NCBI RefSeq assembly: GCF_900302455.1
Contig: NZ_ONZG01000005.1
Span: forward strand, 62,001 to 126,000
Source of the DNA: Falsiruegeria mediterranea M17
GTDB lineage: Bacteria; Pseudomonadota; Alphaproteobacteria; Rhodobacterales; Rhodobacteraceae
DNA length: 64,000 nt
Reading direction: 5' to 3'
Below, piece after piece: positions 53,371 through 61,591 of this stretch. A model generated the notes under the pieces. The model was not told where the DNA came from, made no database searches, and saw only the letters and a program-made list of their open reading frames with translations. Position 1 is the stretch's first letter. Every line of letters begins with the position of its first letter. A program made the translations under genes and the position numbers.

Positions 53371-54399
53371 CTATGGAGTGATCATGACCTTTCCGTCAGT
53401 CTTTTTGAGCGCATCCGCCAAACCTGACACAACGTCACGAAGGGGTAGGTGGGCTGAGACGTCGGTTTTCCAGCGACCATCTGCAAATCGTGCCTGAACT
53501 TCGGCCACCACGCGGCCCTGATCAGCGGGTGGTGTGGTCATCATCCAATTGGTAAGCCAGAATCCCTCGATCTTCTTGCCCATGAAAACAAGCTGCCCCA
53601 TGCGGGACAGGCTGGGCAGTTCAGCGTCCAATTTGCCGTAGCTGACCCAGCGGGCACGGTTCGGCATGGCCGCAAAGATCTGCTCGGATTGCTGGTTGCT
53701 CACCGCATCCAGGAACACGCGCGGTTTCAACTCGGCACTGATTTTGGCGAATTTCTTAAGCATGTCCGGGTCGCTGGTCACAAGAACTTCGGCAGCTCCC
53801 AACTCCTTGAGTGGCTCAATGGCTTCAGCCCGGCGCACAAGTGCGATGGGTTTCAGCCCCAGATCCCGCCCCAGCATACACATCAGTTTGCCCAACTGGC
53901 TGGTGGCGGCAGAAATCACAAAGGCGTCGCCTTCGGACTTTGCAATGTCCACCATTGCCATGGCAGTCAACGGGTTGACGATCTGCGCCGCGCCGTCCTC
54001 GTCCGAGATATCCGGACGCAGTGGGATACACATCTGTGCCTGTGTCACGACATAATCCGCCCAGGCCCCCGAACCCGCGGCAACAAAAGCCACACGCTGA
54101 CCTGCCAGGCCCTCGGCGCCTTTGCCGGTGGCCACGACATCGCCGCATCCCTCGAACCCTGCCGGGTGTCCTTTGACACGCGGCTGACCGTATTCCCCTT
54201 TGATGAAATGCATGTCCGATGGGTTGACCGAGGCCACCCGCAACTTGATCAGAACTTGCCCGGGGCCAGGTGTCGGGACGGCGATTTCACCGTTTTCCAA
54301 ATAGTCGGACGCATCGGAGATGGCCGGGCCGGTCGCCTGGCCGGAGTAGCCATCGCCGGTCTGCAAGACAGCGAACATGGTTTCGGGAATCTGTGTCAT
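53371..54399 (-). CDS. Zinc-free quinone oxidoreductase-like MDR protein
   Basis: The 342-residue MDR-superfamily protein has VASVNPSDMHFIKGEYG, GFEGCGDVVATGKG and the nucleotide-binding SAATSQLGKLMCMLGRDLG. It lacks the usual zinc ligands, so it is of the quinone oxidoreductase or enoyl reductase type. Its ATG overlaps the stop of the TetR gene by four bases; thus the regulator and the reductase are made together. It may act on the enoyl-CoA or quinone product of the pathway. Confidence 0.87.
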   Translation of the reverse strand: MTQIPETMFAVLQTGDGYSGQATGPAISDASDYLENGEIAVPTPGPGQVLIKLRVASVNPSDMHFIKGEYGQPRVKGHPAGFEGCGDVVATGKGAEGLAGQRVAFVAAGSGAWADYVVTQAQMCIPLRPDISDEDGAAQIVNPLTAMAMVDIAKSEGDAFVISAATSQLGKLMCMLGRDLGLKPIALVRRAEAIEPLKELGAAEVLVTSDPDMLKKFAKISAELKPRVFLDAVSNQQSEQIFAAMPNRARWVSYGKLDAELPSLSRMGQLVFMGKKIEGFWLTNWMMTTPPADQGRVVAEVQARFADGRWKTDVSAHLPLRDVVSGLADALKKTDGKVMITP

Positions 54400-55073
54400 G
54401 CGAAAACCTTTTGTGATTGGTTTGAATGCTGCGTGAAGCTGTCTGCGCTCAGCCCAAGGCCTGACATCGCAAAGCGCACCACATCATCGACGATGGCCTG
54501 ACGGCTCTCTGGCGTGTCCTCGCCACGTGGCCGATACCAGAACACCGGGCCGTTCAATGTGCTCATGAAGCTCTGGATCGTGATCGACAGTTGCGGGCCG
54601 ATATGAAACTGCCCGTCGGCCACGCCTTGCAGGACAACCTCGCGAAAGCGCTGCTCATACAGGTCACGACGCGTCAGATGCGCCTCCATCGCTTCACGCT
54701 GAAACTGGGTGGTGGTGGAATACCGAAGCATCTGAAGCCCATCTATCAGGACGTGCATGTAAGGCAGATCGTCGATCATCGAACGCGCATGTCCCGCTGA
54801 CATGACATTGAGCCGCGCCGCCGGAGTGCCCTGCATTTGATAGCCGTCATCAGACGCCGCAAAGACCAGATCCATAGCGCGGTCTCGGACGGCGTTGAAC
54901 AGATCCATCTTGGAGGGGAAGTAGTGATAGACGCGCCCCTTGGTGGCCCCCAGATGCCGCGCGACAGTGTCGATCGACGTGGCAGCAAACCCGCGGCTTT
55001 GAAAACACTCGGCCGCCGCGCGCAGCAGCTCTTCGTAGCGTTCGGATCGCGCTTCGGCGGTGGACTGTGACAT
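54396..55073 (-). CDS. TetR-family transcriptional regulator
   Basis: The 225-residue protein has an N-terminal helix-turn-helix: LLRAAAECFQSRGFAATSIDTVARHLGATKGRVYHYFPSKMDLF, with a helical ligand domain behind. The ATG at 55073 has GGGAGGGAA upstream. An inverted repeat at 55107-55124 is a likely operator for its own operon. By analogy with other TetR proteins next to acyl-CoA ligase and transporter genes, it may sense an acyl-CoA. Confidence 0.92.
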   Translation of the reverse strand: MSQSTAEARSERYEELLRAAAECFQSRGFAATSIDTVARHLGATKGRVYHYFPSKMDLFNAVRDRAMDLVFAASDDGYQMQGTPAARLNVMSAGHARSMIDDLPYMHVLIDGLQMLRYSTTTQFQREAMEAHLTRRDLYEQRFREVVLQGVADGQFHIGPQLSITIQSFMSTLNGPVFWYRPRGEDTPESRQAIVDDVVRFAMSGLGLSADSFTQHSNQSQKVFA

Positions 55074-55106
55074 CTGTGCGTTCCCTCCCGAATTTGGCAA
55101 AAGGAA

Positions 55107-55124
55107 ACATACTACTTGGTATGT
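55107..55124. promoter_or_regulatory. Candidate TetR operator
   Basis: ACATAC-TACTTG-GTATGT is a perfect 6-bp inverted repeat with a 6-base spacer, 33 bases upstream of the TetR start codon, as expected of a self-controlled promoter. Confidence 0.6.
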
Positions 55125-55217
55125 AGTCAATCGAGGGCGCGTAGTGACGTGGGGGAATGACCGCCCACCTTGTTGTAAATCTTGGAAACTTTGGATCTGA
55201 GATGAATAGAGCAAAAG

Positions 55218-55247
55218 AAAACCCCCGCAGCGAATGCTCGGGGGTTT
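55218..55247 (-). terminator. Terminator of the MepK-like gene
   Basis: AAACCCCCG and CGGGGGTTT arms (55219-55227 and 55238-55246 region) form a GC-rich stem; the minus-strand copy ends in TTTTCTTTTG. It sits 31 bases after the stop of the minus-strand gene that ends at 55278. The plus-strand copy has fewer T. Confidence 0.75.
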
Positions 55248-55277
55248 GCAACGGGACCATGACTGATCAGGTGGGGG

Positions 55278-55847
55278 TCAGCCACCCCAAGTGCGAACGA
55301 CGCCGCAATCCATATGCACGAAGTTCGAACGCGAGTAGCGGCCTACACCACCCGCCCGACACGAGGCGGCGGCCCGCGCCATCTGACCAACCGAGCGCGA
55401 CGACAGGCGAAGGTCTGCGGCCTGGCCTTTCATGTGAAGGGAATTCTTGGCAACACCGCGCGACCGACGACGTAGCATGGCGTTTGTCTGTGGGCTGCGA
55501 TAGCCCGACAACAGCATGTAGGGTTCGTTGATATCCATCAGATTGTGCGCGGCTGCCATGATGTCGATTGTCCGCAGGTCCATGGTTTTGACCTGATCGG
55601 TTCGCCAATCCCGCATGAAGTGATTCACTTCCTTGACGGCATCCTTGATGTAGTCGCCATCAATCCAGTAGATCATGTCGATGCGCTCACCGGTGCGCCC
55701 TGAGTACATTCGAATACGGCGAATGTCGCCGCCGCCACGAAGGAACCCTGCTGCCTTGGAGAAGGTCGGTGCCGCGGTGAGAGTTGTTGCTGCGAACGCA
55801 CCCAGTAGGGCGCGCCGGGTCAAGCCCGAAGAGCTGGAATCTGCCAT
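55278..55847 (-). CDS. mepK: DUF882/MepK-type murein endopeptidase, Tat-exported
   Basis: The 189-residue protein has a twin-arginine signal (TRRALLGAFAATTLTAAPTF) and an M15A-like DUF882 domain. The zinc ligands are in SLHMKGQAADLRL (His, Asp) and NFVHMDCG (His), and LLSGYRSPQTNAMLRRRS precedes them. E. coli MepK (YcbK) of this family cleaves 3-3 crosslinks in peptidoglycan, and its gene there adjoins the L,D-transpeptidase gene ycbB. Here the neighbour on the other strand is also an L,D-transpeptidase. The start is ATG 55847 with AGGAA upstream. Function is assigned by family. Confidence 0.88.
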   Translation of the reverse strand: MADSSSSGLTRRALLGAFAATTLTAAPTFSKAAGFLRGGGDIRRIRMYSGRTGERIDMIYWIDGDYIKDAVKEVNHFMRDWRTDQVKTMDLRTIDIMAAAHNLMDINEPYMLLSGYRSPQTNAMLRRRSRGVAKNSLHMKGQAADLRLSSRSVGQMARAAASCRAGGVGRYSRSNFVHMDCGVVRTWGG

Positions 55848-56205
55848 TTCCTGTGTCGTCCCGTACGTATCCTGCCTGCGCACGATGTTACGTGCACTGT
55901 GTTAATATCCATCCCCAGATGGCAACTGTATGGCACAGACAGATTCGCGAGCCAAGAAATGAATGCCGCAAGTTTTACTTACGGGGAATTTTCGGCGAGT
56001 TTTTGCGCAAACTAGTGCAAATGCCCTATCTTTGCCGCATTTGCGAGCGGCCAAACCCAAAAAACCTGAGGCGATGCACGCATGCATCAGGTCTGTTCGC
56101 AATTTGTCCTGTGAACGAAATGTGAATGGACTTCTGTAATGTAACTTTTGAAACTCGATGAACACCCGTTGATTTGACCATTTCCAAGACCCCAAGGACC
56201 ATCCC
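55848..56205. other. Divergent promoter region of MepK-like and L,D-transpeptidase genes
   Basis: The 358 bases hold no convincing gene. They are more AT-rich than the flanks near 55880-56200 and must contain both promoters. No clear operator was found. Confidence 0.5.
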
Positions 56206-57816
56206 ATGCTGCGTTTGAACCGACGTTCGTCTGCCAGAACCGTGTTTCGCCTGCTGGGCACCGCCGGATTGCTCGCATTGCTCAGCGCGCCCGTGTCGGC
56301 CCAGGTAACAGCTTTCAAACAGGCCATTGCCGAGGCCGCATCCAAGAGCGATGCGGTGGCAAAGTTCTACCGTGAGAACAATTATCAACCGATCTGGACT
56401 GGAGAGGGTGAAGAACACCGCGCGCGCCGTGCCGCTTTGGTGCAAGCGCTGTCCACTGCAGATGTTCACGGTTTGCCGGTGGACCGTTACCGCCTGGACC
56501 GTTTGATGGACACCATGCGCAACGCGGAAACCACCCGTGATCTGGGTATGGTCGAAGTGGCGCTCAGCCGGGCTTTTGTGACCTATGCGCGCGACATTCA
56601 AACCGGCGTCCTGCGTCCGTCGACCATTGATGACGGTATGGTGCGCAAGGTCGAACGCCGGGATGGCGACGCCTATCTGCGTGAGCTCGAAACCAGTGTC
56701 CCCGGCGCGTACATGAGAACCTTGGCACCGACCTCTCCGCAATATCGGGCGCTGCTCAAAGAAAAGCTGCGACTGGAACATCTGCTGGCCGAAGGCGGAT
56801 GGGGGCCCACGGTCCCGGTTCGCAAGTTGGAGCCAGGCGACAGTGGCAACGCGGTCGTCAGCCTGCGCAATCGTCTGATCGACATGGGGTATATGACCCG
56901 CAGTGCCAGCAAGTCTTACGACAAATCCCTTCAAAACGCGGTTCAGGCGTTTCAATCGTCACATGGGCTTGAGGCGGATGGCGTTGCCGGTAAGGGCACC
57001 ATTACCGAAATCAACAAGAGCGTTGGTGATCGGCTCAAGTCCGTCATCGTGGCGCTGGAACGCGAGCGTTGGTTGACCCGCGACCGAAGTGGGCGACACA
57101 TTCTGGTCAATCAGACGGACTTTTCGGCCAAAATCATCGATGATGGTCATGTGACGTTTCAAACACGTTCGGTCATTGGCAAGAACACCAGCGACCGTCG
57201 CACGCCCGAGTTTTCCGATGTGATGGAGCATATGGTCATCAATCCTAGCTGGTATGTACCACGTTCGATCATCACCAAGGAGTACCTGCCAAAGCTGCGC
57301 GCCAATCCGGGCGCTGTCGGTCATCTGGAAATCACCGATAGCCGTGGACGCCGTGTCAGCCGCAACCACAACTTTGCGCAATACTCTGCCCGCAGCTTTC
57401 CCTTTGCCATGCGCCAGCCTCCGGGCAAGAAAAATGCATTGGGCTTGGTCAAGTTCATGTTCCCCAACAAGTACAACATCTACTTGCATGACACGCCGCA
57501 GAAGCATCTTTTCGCCCGCGAAGTTCGTGCATACTCGCACGGCTGCGTGCGTCTGGCGCAACCATTCGAGTTTGCCTATGCGCTGCTGGCCAAGCAAAGC
57601 GAAACACCAAAGGATTTCTTTCACCGGGTTCTCGATTCCGGCAGGGAAACCAAGGTCGAGCTGGAAGAGCATGTGCCGGTGCACATCATCTACCGCACCG
57701 CCGTGATTTCACCCAAGGGACAGGCGGAATACCGTCGCGACATCTATGGCCGGGACGCCAAGATCTGGAGCGCGCTTAGCAACGCAGGGGTAGCCCTGTC
57801 CGCCGTTCGGGGGTAA
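56206..57816 (+). CDS. L,D-transpeptidase with peptidoglycan-binding domain (YcbB-like)
   Basis: The 536-residue protein has a signal peptide (AGLLALLSAPVSAQ), a helical scaffold domain (FYRENNYQPIWTGEGEEHRARRAALVQALSTADVHGL), a peptidoglycan-binding domain (LEPGDSGNAVVSLRNRLIDMGYM) and a YkuD catalytic domain with YSHGCVRLAQPFEFA, where the cysteine is the nucleophile. The arrangement fits LdtD/YcbB. It makes 3-3 crosslinks in the periplasm. Its divergent neighbour is a MepK-type hydrolase able to break such links. Confidence 0.95.
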   Translation: MLRLNRRSSARTVFRLLGTAGLLALLSAPVSAQVTAFKQAIAEAASKSDAVAKFYRENNYQPIWTGEGEEHRARRAALVQALSTADVHGLPVDRYRLDRLMDTMRNAETTRDLGMVEVALSRAFVTYARDIQTGVLRPSTIDDGMVRKVERRDGDAYLRELETSVPGAYMRTLAPTSPQYRALLKEKLRLEHLLAEGGWGPTVPVRKLEPGDSGNAVVSLRNRLIDMGYMTRSASKSYDKSLQNAVQAFQSSHGLEADGVAGKGTITEINKSVGDRLKSVIVALERERWLTRDRSGRHILVNQTDFSAKIIDDGHVTFQTRSVIGKNTSDRRTPEFSDVMEHMVINPSWYVPRSIITKEYLPKLRANPGAVGHLEITDSRGRRVSRNHNFAQYSARSFPFAMRQPPGKKNALGLVKFMFPNKYNIYLHDTPQKHLFAREVRAYSHGCVRLAQPFEFAYALLAKQSETPKDFFHRVLDSGRETKVELEEHVPVHIIYRTAVISPKGQAEYRRDIYGRDAKIWSALSNAGVALSAVRG

Positions 57817-57853
57817 GCAACGGGGACCAAAGCGAATTAGACGGGGTCCCACC

Positions 57854-58945
57854 ATGCGCTTTACCATCCAGCAGATTGCCCAATCCCTTGGCGCCGAGGC
57901 GGCCGGGGATCTTGAGCTGACGGTCACGCGGGCCTCGGAGCCTGCAGATGCCACTGCGGATGCATTGGCACTTGCGATGTCACCGAAATACGCCGAAGAA
58001 CTGAGCGCAGGGAACGCCGAGGCCGCAGTCGTCTGGCCGGATGCGGATTGGCGGGCGATGGGGCTGAAGGCGGCCATCTTTGCGCCGCGTCCACGAATGG
58101 CCATGGCGGGCGTCACCGTCATGATGGACGCGGGCCAAGGCGAAGGGCAGGGGATACACCCCTCGGCCGTTGTAGACCCCACGGCCAGGATTGGTGAAAA
58201 CGTCTCGATCGGGCCACTGTGCGTGATTGGCGCCAATGCCGTCATTGGCAACGGCTCTGTCATCGGGCCTCACTGTGTCGTCGGTATCGACGTAAAATTG
58301 GGTGAAAACGCGCACCTGCGCGAGATGGTCAGCATCGGCGCGCGCGCCACCATTGGAGACAGATTCCGGGCACAACCCGGCGTGCGCATCGGCTCGGACG
58401 GTTTCAGTTTTGTCACCCCCGAAGTGTCCGGCGTCGAAAACGCGCGCAAGTCGATGGGCGATTCAGGCGATGCCAAAGCGCAAAGCTGGATGCGCATCCA
58501 CTCCATCGGAGCTGTCGAGATTGGCGATGACGTGGAAATCGGCGCAAACTCAACCATCGACAACGGCACAATCCGAAACACTGTGATCGGCTCTGGCACC
58601 AAGCTCGACAACTTAGTTCATGTGGGTCACAACTCCCGAGTCGGACAAGACTGCCTGCTCTGTGGGCAGGTCGGGCTCTCCGGCTCGGTCGAGATTGGCA
58701 ACAACACGGTTTTGGGTGGCCAGGTCGGCGTCGCAGACAACCTGTTCCTTGGTGCGGGTGTTATTGCCGCAGGGGCAACAAAAATCCTGTCAAATGTGCC
58801 AGACGGTCGCGTGATGATGGGCTATCCAGCGGTAAAAATGGAAACACACACAGAGATTTACAAAGCACAGCGCCGACTTCCGCGCATCCTACGTGACGTC
58901 GATGCGCTGAAAAAGGCTGTTTCCAAACTCACCTCGAGTGATTAA
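57854..58945 (+). CDS. lpxD: UDP-3-O-acylglucosamine N-acyltransferase LpxD
   Basis: The 363-residue protein has an N-terminal uridine-binding domain and a left-handed beta-helix with hexapeptide repeats ([32 protein letters not shown]), followed by the catalytic [23 protein letters not shown]. It adds an acyl chain from acyl-ACP to lipid A precursors. It is not in the usual bamA-lpxD-fabZ-lpxA order but is followed by genes for an acyl carrier protein and a ketoacyl synthase, so it might be a second copy or a specialised enzyme. Confidence 0.94.
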   Translation: MRFTIQQIAQSLGAEAAGDLELTVTRASEPADATADALALAMSPKYAEELSAGNAEAAVVWPDADWRAMGLKAAIFAPRPRMAMAGVTVMMDAGQGEGQGIHPSAVVDPTARIGENVSIGPLCVIGANAVIGNGSVIGPHCVVGIDVKLGENAHLREMVSIGARATIGDRFRAQPGVRIGSDGFSFVTPEVSGVENARKSMGDSGDAKAQSWMRIHSIGAVEIGDDVEIGANSTIDNGTIRNTVIGSGTKLDNLVHVGHNSRVGQDCLLCGQVGLSGSVEIGNNTVLGGQVGVADNLFLGAGVIAAGATKILSNVPDGRVMMGYPAVKMETHTEIYKAQRRLPRILRDVDALKKAVSKLTSSD

Positions 58946-58979
58946 ATCGGCCTCAGACATTCTAGTCAGAGGACTGATT

Positions 58980-59237
58980 ATGAGCATCAACGACCGTGTT
59001 ATCGCGATCATCGCAGAACAGGCCGTTCTGGACCCGTCCGATGTAACCCCCGAAAGCACTCTGGAAGATCTGGGCATCGACAGCCTTGGCCTGGTCGAAA
59101 GCATCTTTGCCATCGAAGAGGAATTCGACATCTCGATCCCCTTCAATGCCAATGAACCATCCCAAAGCGATTTTGACATTTCGAACGTGGCGGCCATCGT
59201 CGCCGGCATCGAAAAGCTCATGTCCGAGAGGGCATAG
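58980..59237 (+). CDS. Acyl carrier protein
   Basis: The 85-residue acidic protein has the phosphopantetheine site [10 protein letters not shown] with the modifiable serine, and four-helix features ([26 protein letters not shown]). It is longer than the standard AcpP sequence and more like special carriers such as AcpXL or NodF. ATG at 58980 has AGAGGA upstream. It is 34 bases after lpxD and 21 before the ketoacyl synthase. Confidence 0.93.
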   Translation: MSINDRVIAIIAEQAVLDPSDVTPESTLEDLGIDSLGLVESIFAIEEEFDISIPFNANEPSQSDFDISNVAAIVAGIEKLMSERA

Positions 59238-59258
59238 CGGGCAAGCGGGAAAAACAGG

Positions 59259-60467
59259 ATGAAACGCGTTGTCATCACCGGGGCCGGAACCATCAACTCT
59301 CTGGGCCATTCGGTGCCTGAGACGCTCGAGGCCATGCGCGAAGGGCGCTGTGGCATTGGCGAGTTGGAGTTTCGCGACGTCGAGCGCCTTGCCATCAAGA
59401 TCGGCGGTCAGGTTCGCGGGTTCGAAGCCGAGGGCCGATTCAACCGGCAACAAATGTCGCTGTATGACCGGTTTACACAGTTCACACTGGCCGCCGCAAA
59501 AGAGGCGATCACCCAATCCGGCCTGACTTTCAACGGGGATCTGTCTGCCCGGTCCGGCGTTGTTCTGGGCACCGCCGGGGGCGGGGTCAGCACGTGGGAC
59601 GACAATTATCGTTCGGTCTACGAGGACGGTAAGAACCGGGTGCACCCCTTTGTTGTGCCCAAGCTCATGAACAATGCCGCCGCCAGTCATCTGTCGATGG
59701 AATACAACCTCAAAGGTCCGTCGTTCACCGTCTCGACCGCCTGCGCCTCGTCCAATCACGCCATGGCACAAGCTCTGGCCATGGTCCGCAGTGGCATGGC
59801 GCCGGTCATGGTCACCGGTGGTTCGGAATCAATGCTGTGTTTTGGTGGGGTCAAAGCCTGGGAAGGGCTGCGGGTCATGTCCAAGGACGCCTGCCGCCCG
59901 TTCAGTGCAAACCGCAACGGTATGGTTCAGGGCGAAGGTGCTGGTATTTTCGTGTTCGAGGAATTCGAGCACGCCAAGGCGCGCGGCGCCGACATCCTGT
60001 GCGAAGTCATTGGCTCGGCTATGTCGTCTGATGCCGCCGACATCGTCATGCCATCAAAACAAGGGGCGGCGCGAGCCATTTCCGGCGCATTGGCTGATGC
60101 GCGACTGAACCCCGAGGATGTGGCCTATATCAACGCGCATGGCACCGGCACGGCCGCCAACGACAAGACGGAATGTGCCGCCGTGGCGGATATATTCGGA
60201 AAACACGCCGACAATCTGATGATCAGCTCAACCAAATCCATGCACGGCCACCTGATCGGTGGCACAGGCGCGGTCGAGCTTTTGGCCTGCATCATGGCCC
60301 TGCGTGACGGGGTTATCGCACCGACCATCGGGTACGAAGAACCTGACCCTGAATGCGCATTGGACGTGGTCCCGAACGAGGCGCGCGAGGCCAAGGTGAA
60401 TGTGGCCCTGTCCAACGCCTTTGCCTTTGGTGGTCTCAACGCGGTTTTGGCCTTGCGCAAGGTCTAA
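59259..60467 (+). CDS. Beta-ketoacyl-ACP synthase (FabF/NodE-like)
   Basis: The 402-residue thiolase-fold enzyme has the nucleophile in TVSTACASSNHAMAQ, histidines in INAHGTGTAANDKTE and SMHGHLIGGTGAVE, and FAFGGLNAVLAL at the end. It extends acyl-ACP with malonyl-ACP. With the neighbouring carrier protein and LpxD it suggests a dedicated acyl chain for the outer membrane. The first residues (MKRVVITGAGTINSLG) fit KAS II. Confidence 0.94.
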   Translation: MKRVVITGAGTINSLGHSVPETLEAMREGRCGIGELEFRDVERLAIKIGGQVRGFEAEGRFNRQQMSLYDRFTQFTLAAAKEAITQSGLTFNGDLSARSGVVLGTAGGGVSTWDDNYRSVYEDGKNRVHPFVVPKLMNNAAASHLSMEYNLKGPSFTVSTACASSNHAMAQALAMVRSGMAPVMVTGGSESMLCFGGVKAWEGLRVMSKDACRPFSANRNGMVQGEGAGIFVFEEFEHAKARGADILCEVIGSAMSSDAADIVMPSKQGAARAISGALADARLNPEDVAYINAHGTGTAANDKTECAAVADIFGKHADNLMISSTKSMHGHLIGGTGAVELLACIMALRDGVIAPTIGYEEPDPECALDVVPNEAREAKVNVALSNAFAFGGLNAVLALRKV

Positions 60468-60474
60468 CGAAAAT

Positions 60475-60502
60475 CGCCGCCCTCAGAGGGCGGCGTTTTT
60501 TT
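60475..60502. terminator. Terminator after ketoacyl synthase gene
   Basis: Stem CGCCGCCCT/AGGGCGGCG (60475-60483 and 60487-60495) is followed by TTTTTTT. On the other strand it can also serve the IalB-like gene, which ends at 60521. Confidence 0.88.
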
Positions 60503-60520
60503 GTTCAAACTGTCGGTTGA

Positions 60521-61144
60521 TCAGTTCGTGACAACGTCGACAACTTCAAAGCCAGCGGTAAATCCGCTTAGCGAAAGGTCCAGGCTGATGGTCTGATCCG
60601 GCGCCGGAGCAGGCACCAGCGAAACGGTCGCCTTGGCGCCCTTTTTCATGGCATCGATGTCTGTCTGCGTCAGGCCAATCTGGGCGACGCAGCCGATCGG
60701 GTTGCAGAAGGAATAATTGTAACGCTTGCCGGGAGCGCCATCCACCGAGATGGTCAGCTGAGCCGGCAGCAGTGTTTCCAGCGGCACAACAATGGTTGCA
60801 CCGGCCACGGCGGCCTGGTTACCCGCCAACCGGAACAATGAGATTTCGGCCATCGGGTTGTTCTGCGGGTCGGTCATCACCTGCAACAGCGAGCAGGGAT
60901 CCTGCTCTTCTTCGGTCTTGATGCACGCCAGGTCCCAATCGCCGAACTTGTCCTTGGAGTAGCGCTCGCCCAGTTGTGGCCCTGCGGCCACGGGTTCACC
61001 CAGGTCCAGCGCCTCAGAGCCTTCGATGGCCTCGGTCTGTTCGGTTTCAGGTGTTGCGTCTTCGGTGGTGGTTTCCTGAGCGGTCGCGGCACTTGCAATC
61101 AACAGCGCGGTCGCTGTGCTCAGGCCGATAATGGATTTGAACAT
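60521..61144 (-). CDS. Invasion-associated locus B (IalB) family periplasmic protein
   Basis: This 207-residue protein has a signal peptide (IIGLSTATALLIASAATAQ), an acidic linker rich in Thr/Glu, and an IalB domain: KDKFGDWDLACIKT, DPCSLLQVMTD and YSFCNPIGCVAQIGLTQ with paired cysteines for disulfides. The family is widespread in alphaproteobacteria and is periplasmic; its function in free-living species is unknown. The ATG at 61144 has GAGG upstream. The longer frame upstream runs through the hairpin at 61271-61300 and is not coding. Confidence 0.9.
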   Translation of the reverse strand: MFKSIIGLSTATALLIASAATAQETTTEDATPETEQTEAIEGSEALDLGEPVAAGPQLGERYSKDKFGDWDLACIKTEEEQDPCSLLQVMTDPQNNPMAEISLFRLAGNQAAVAGATIVVPLETLLPAQLTISVDGAPGKRYNYSFCNPIGCVAQIGLTQTDIDAMKKGAKATVSLVPAPAPDQTISLDLSLSGFTAGFEVVDVVTN

Positions 61145-61591
61145 GGTCGCCTCATACATTCGGTACTGCTTTCGCCACGCTCTAGCATGCCCAGACCCGG
61201 CTGTCAGTGCCAATCGCACAGTTTCAATGGATTGATGGACAGCGCCGTCCTTGGCTGCACCGAGCATAAGAAAAGGAGACCACAGAAAGGGTCTCCTTTT
61301 CATATTTTGCTCCCCGTCGGACTGGCCGACTTAGTTATGAGGCAGACGTTACGAATTGGGACCGCATCGGTCAACAGCTAAGACCAGATTTTTTGCGCCA
61401 TATCCGCGCCATATGCAGAATAACTTCCATTCAATGAAAAATGCCGTGCCCGAAGGCACGGCCAGTCTAACAGGGAGGAAGGTGTCCGACCCCCAGAGAA
61501 AGTTCCAGGGTCCGGACAAGAAAGAACTATGGCAGCGAAAGGTTAACTTTGTATGCTTGCAGCGAAACGATGCAATACGAGGCATAACTTT
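61145..61591. other. Divergent region between IalB-like and HerA-like genes
   Basis: The 447 bases hold no gene for protein that I accept. They contain a promoter-like pair and an intrinsic terminator on the minus strand that together outline a small RNA of about 75 bases (61265-61340). The remainder, 61375-61591, shows no further recognisable element. Confidence 0.5.
61265..61340 (-). ncRNA. Candidate small RNA with own promoter and terminator
   Basis: On the minus strand TTGACC (61374-61369), a 17-base spacer and TAACGT (61351-61346) resemble a sigma-70 promoter. About 7 bases on, a transcript would contain a GTCGG/CCGAC hairpin (61316-61330) and end at a perfect 11-bp hairpin AAAAGGAGACC/GGTCTCCTTTT (61271-61300) with TTTTCTT. 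No reading frame is needed to explain this. It could instead be a leader with attenuator for the IalB-like gene, which lies downstream on the same strand. Confidence 0.45.

Noticed and set aside
61331-61350. Minus-strand CTGCCTCATAACTAAG, resembling a Met-tRNA anticodon arm
   Set aside because: Stem arms do not pair and no acceptor or T arm can be built around it.
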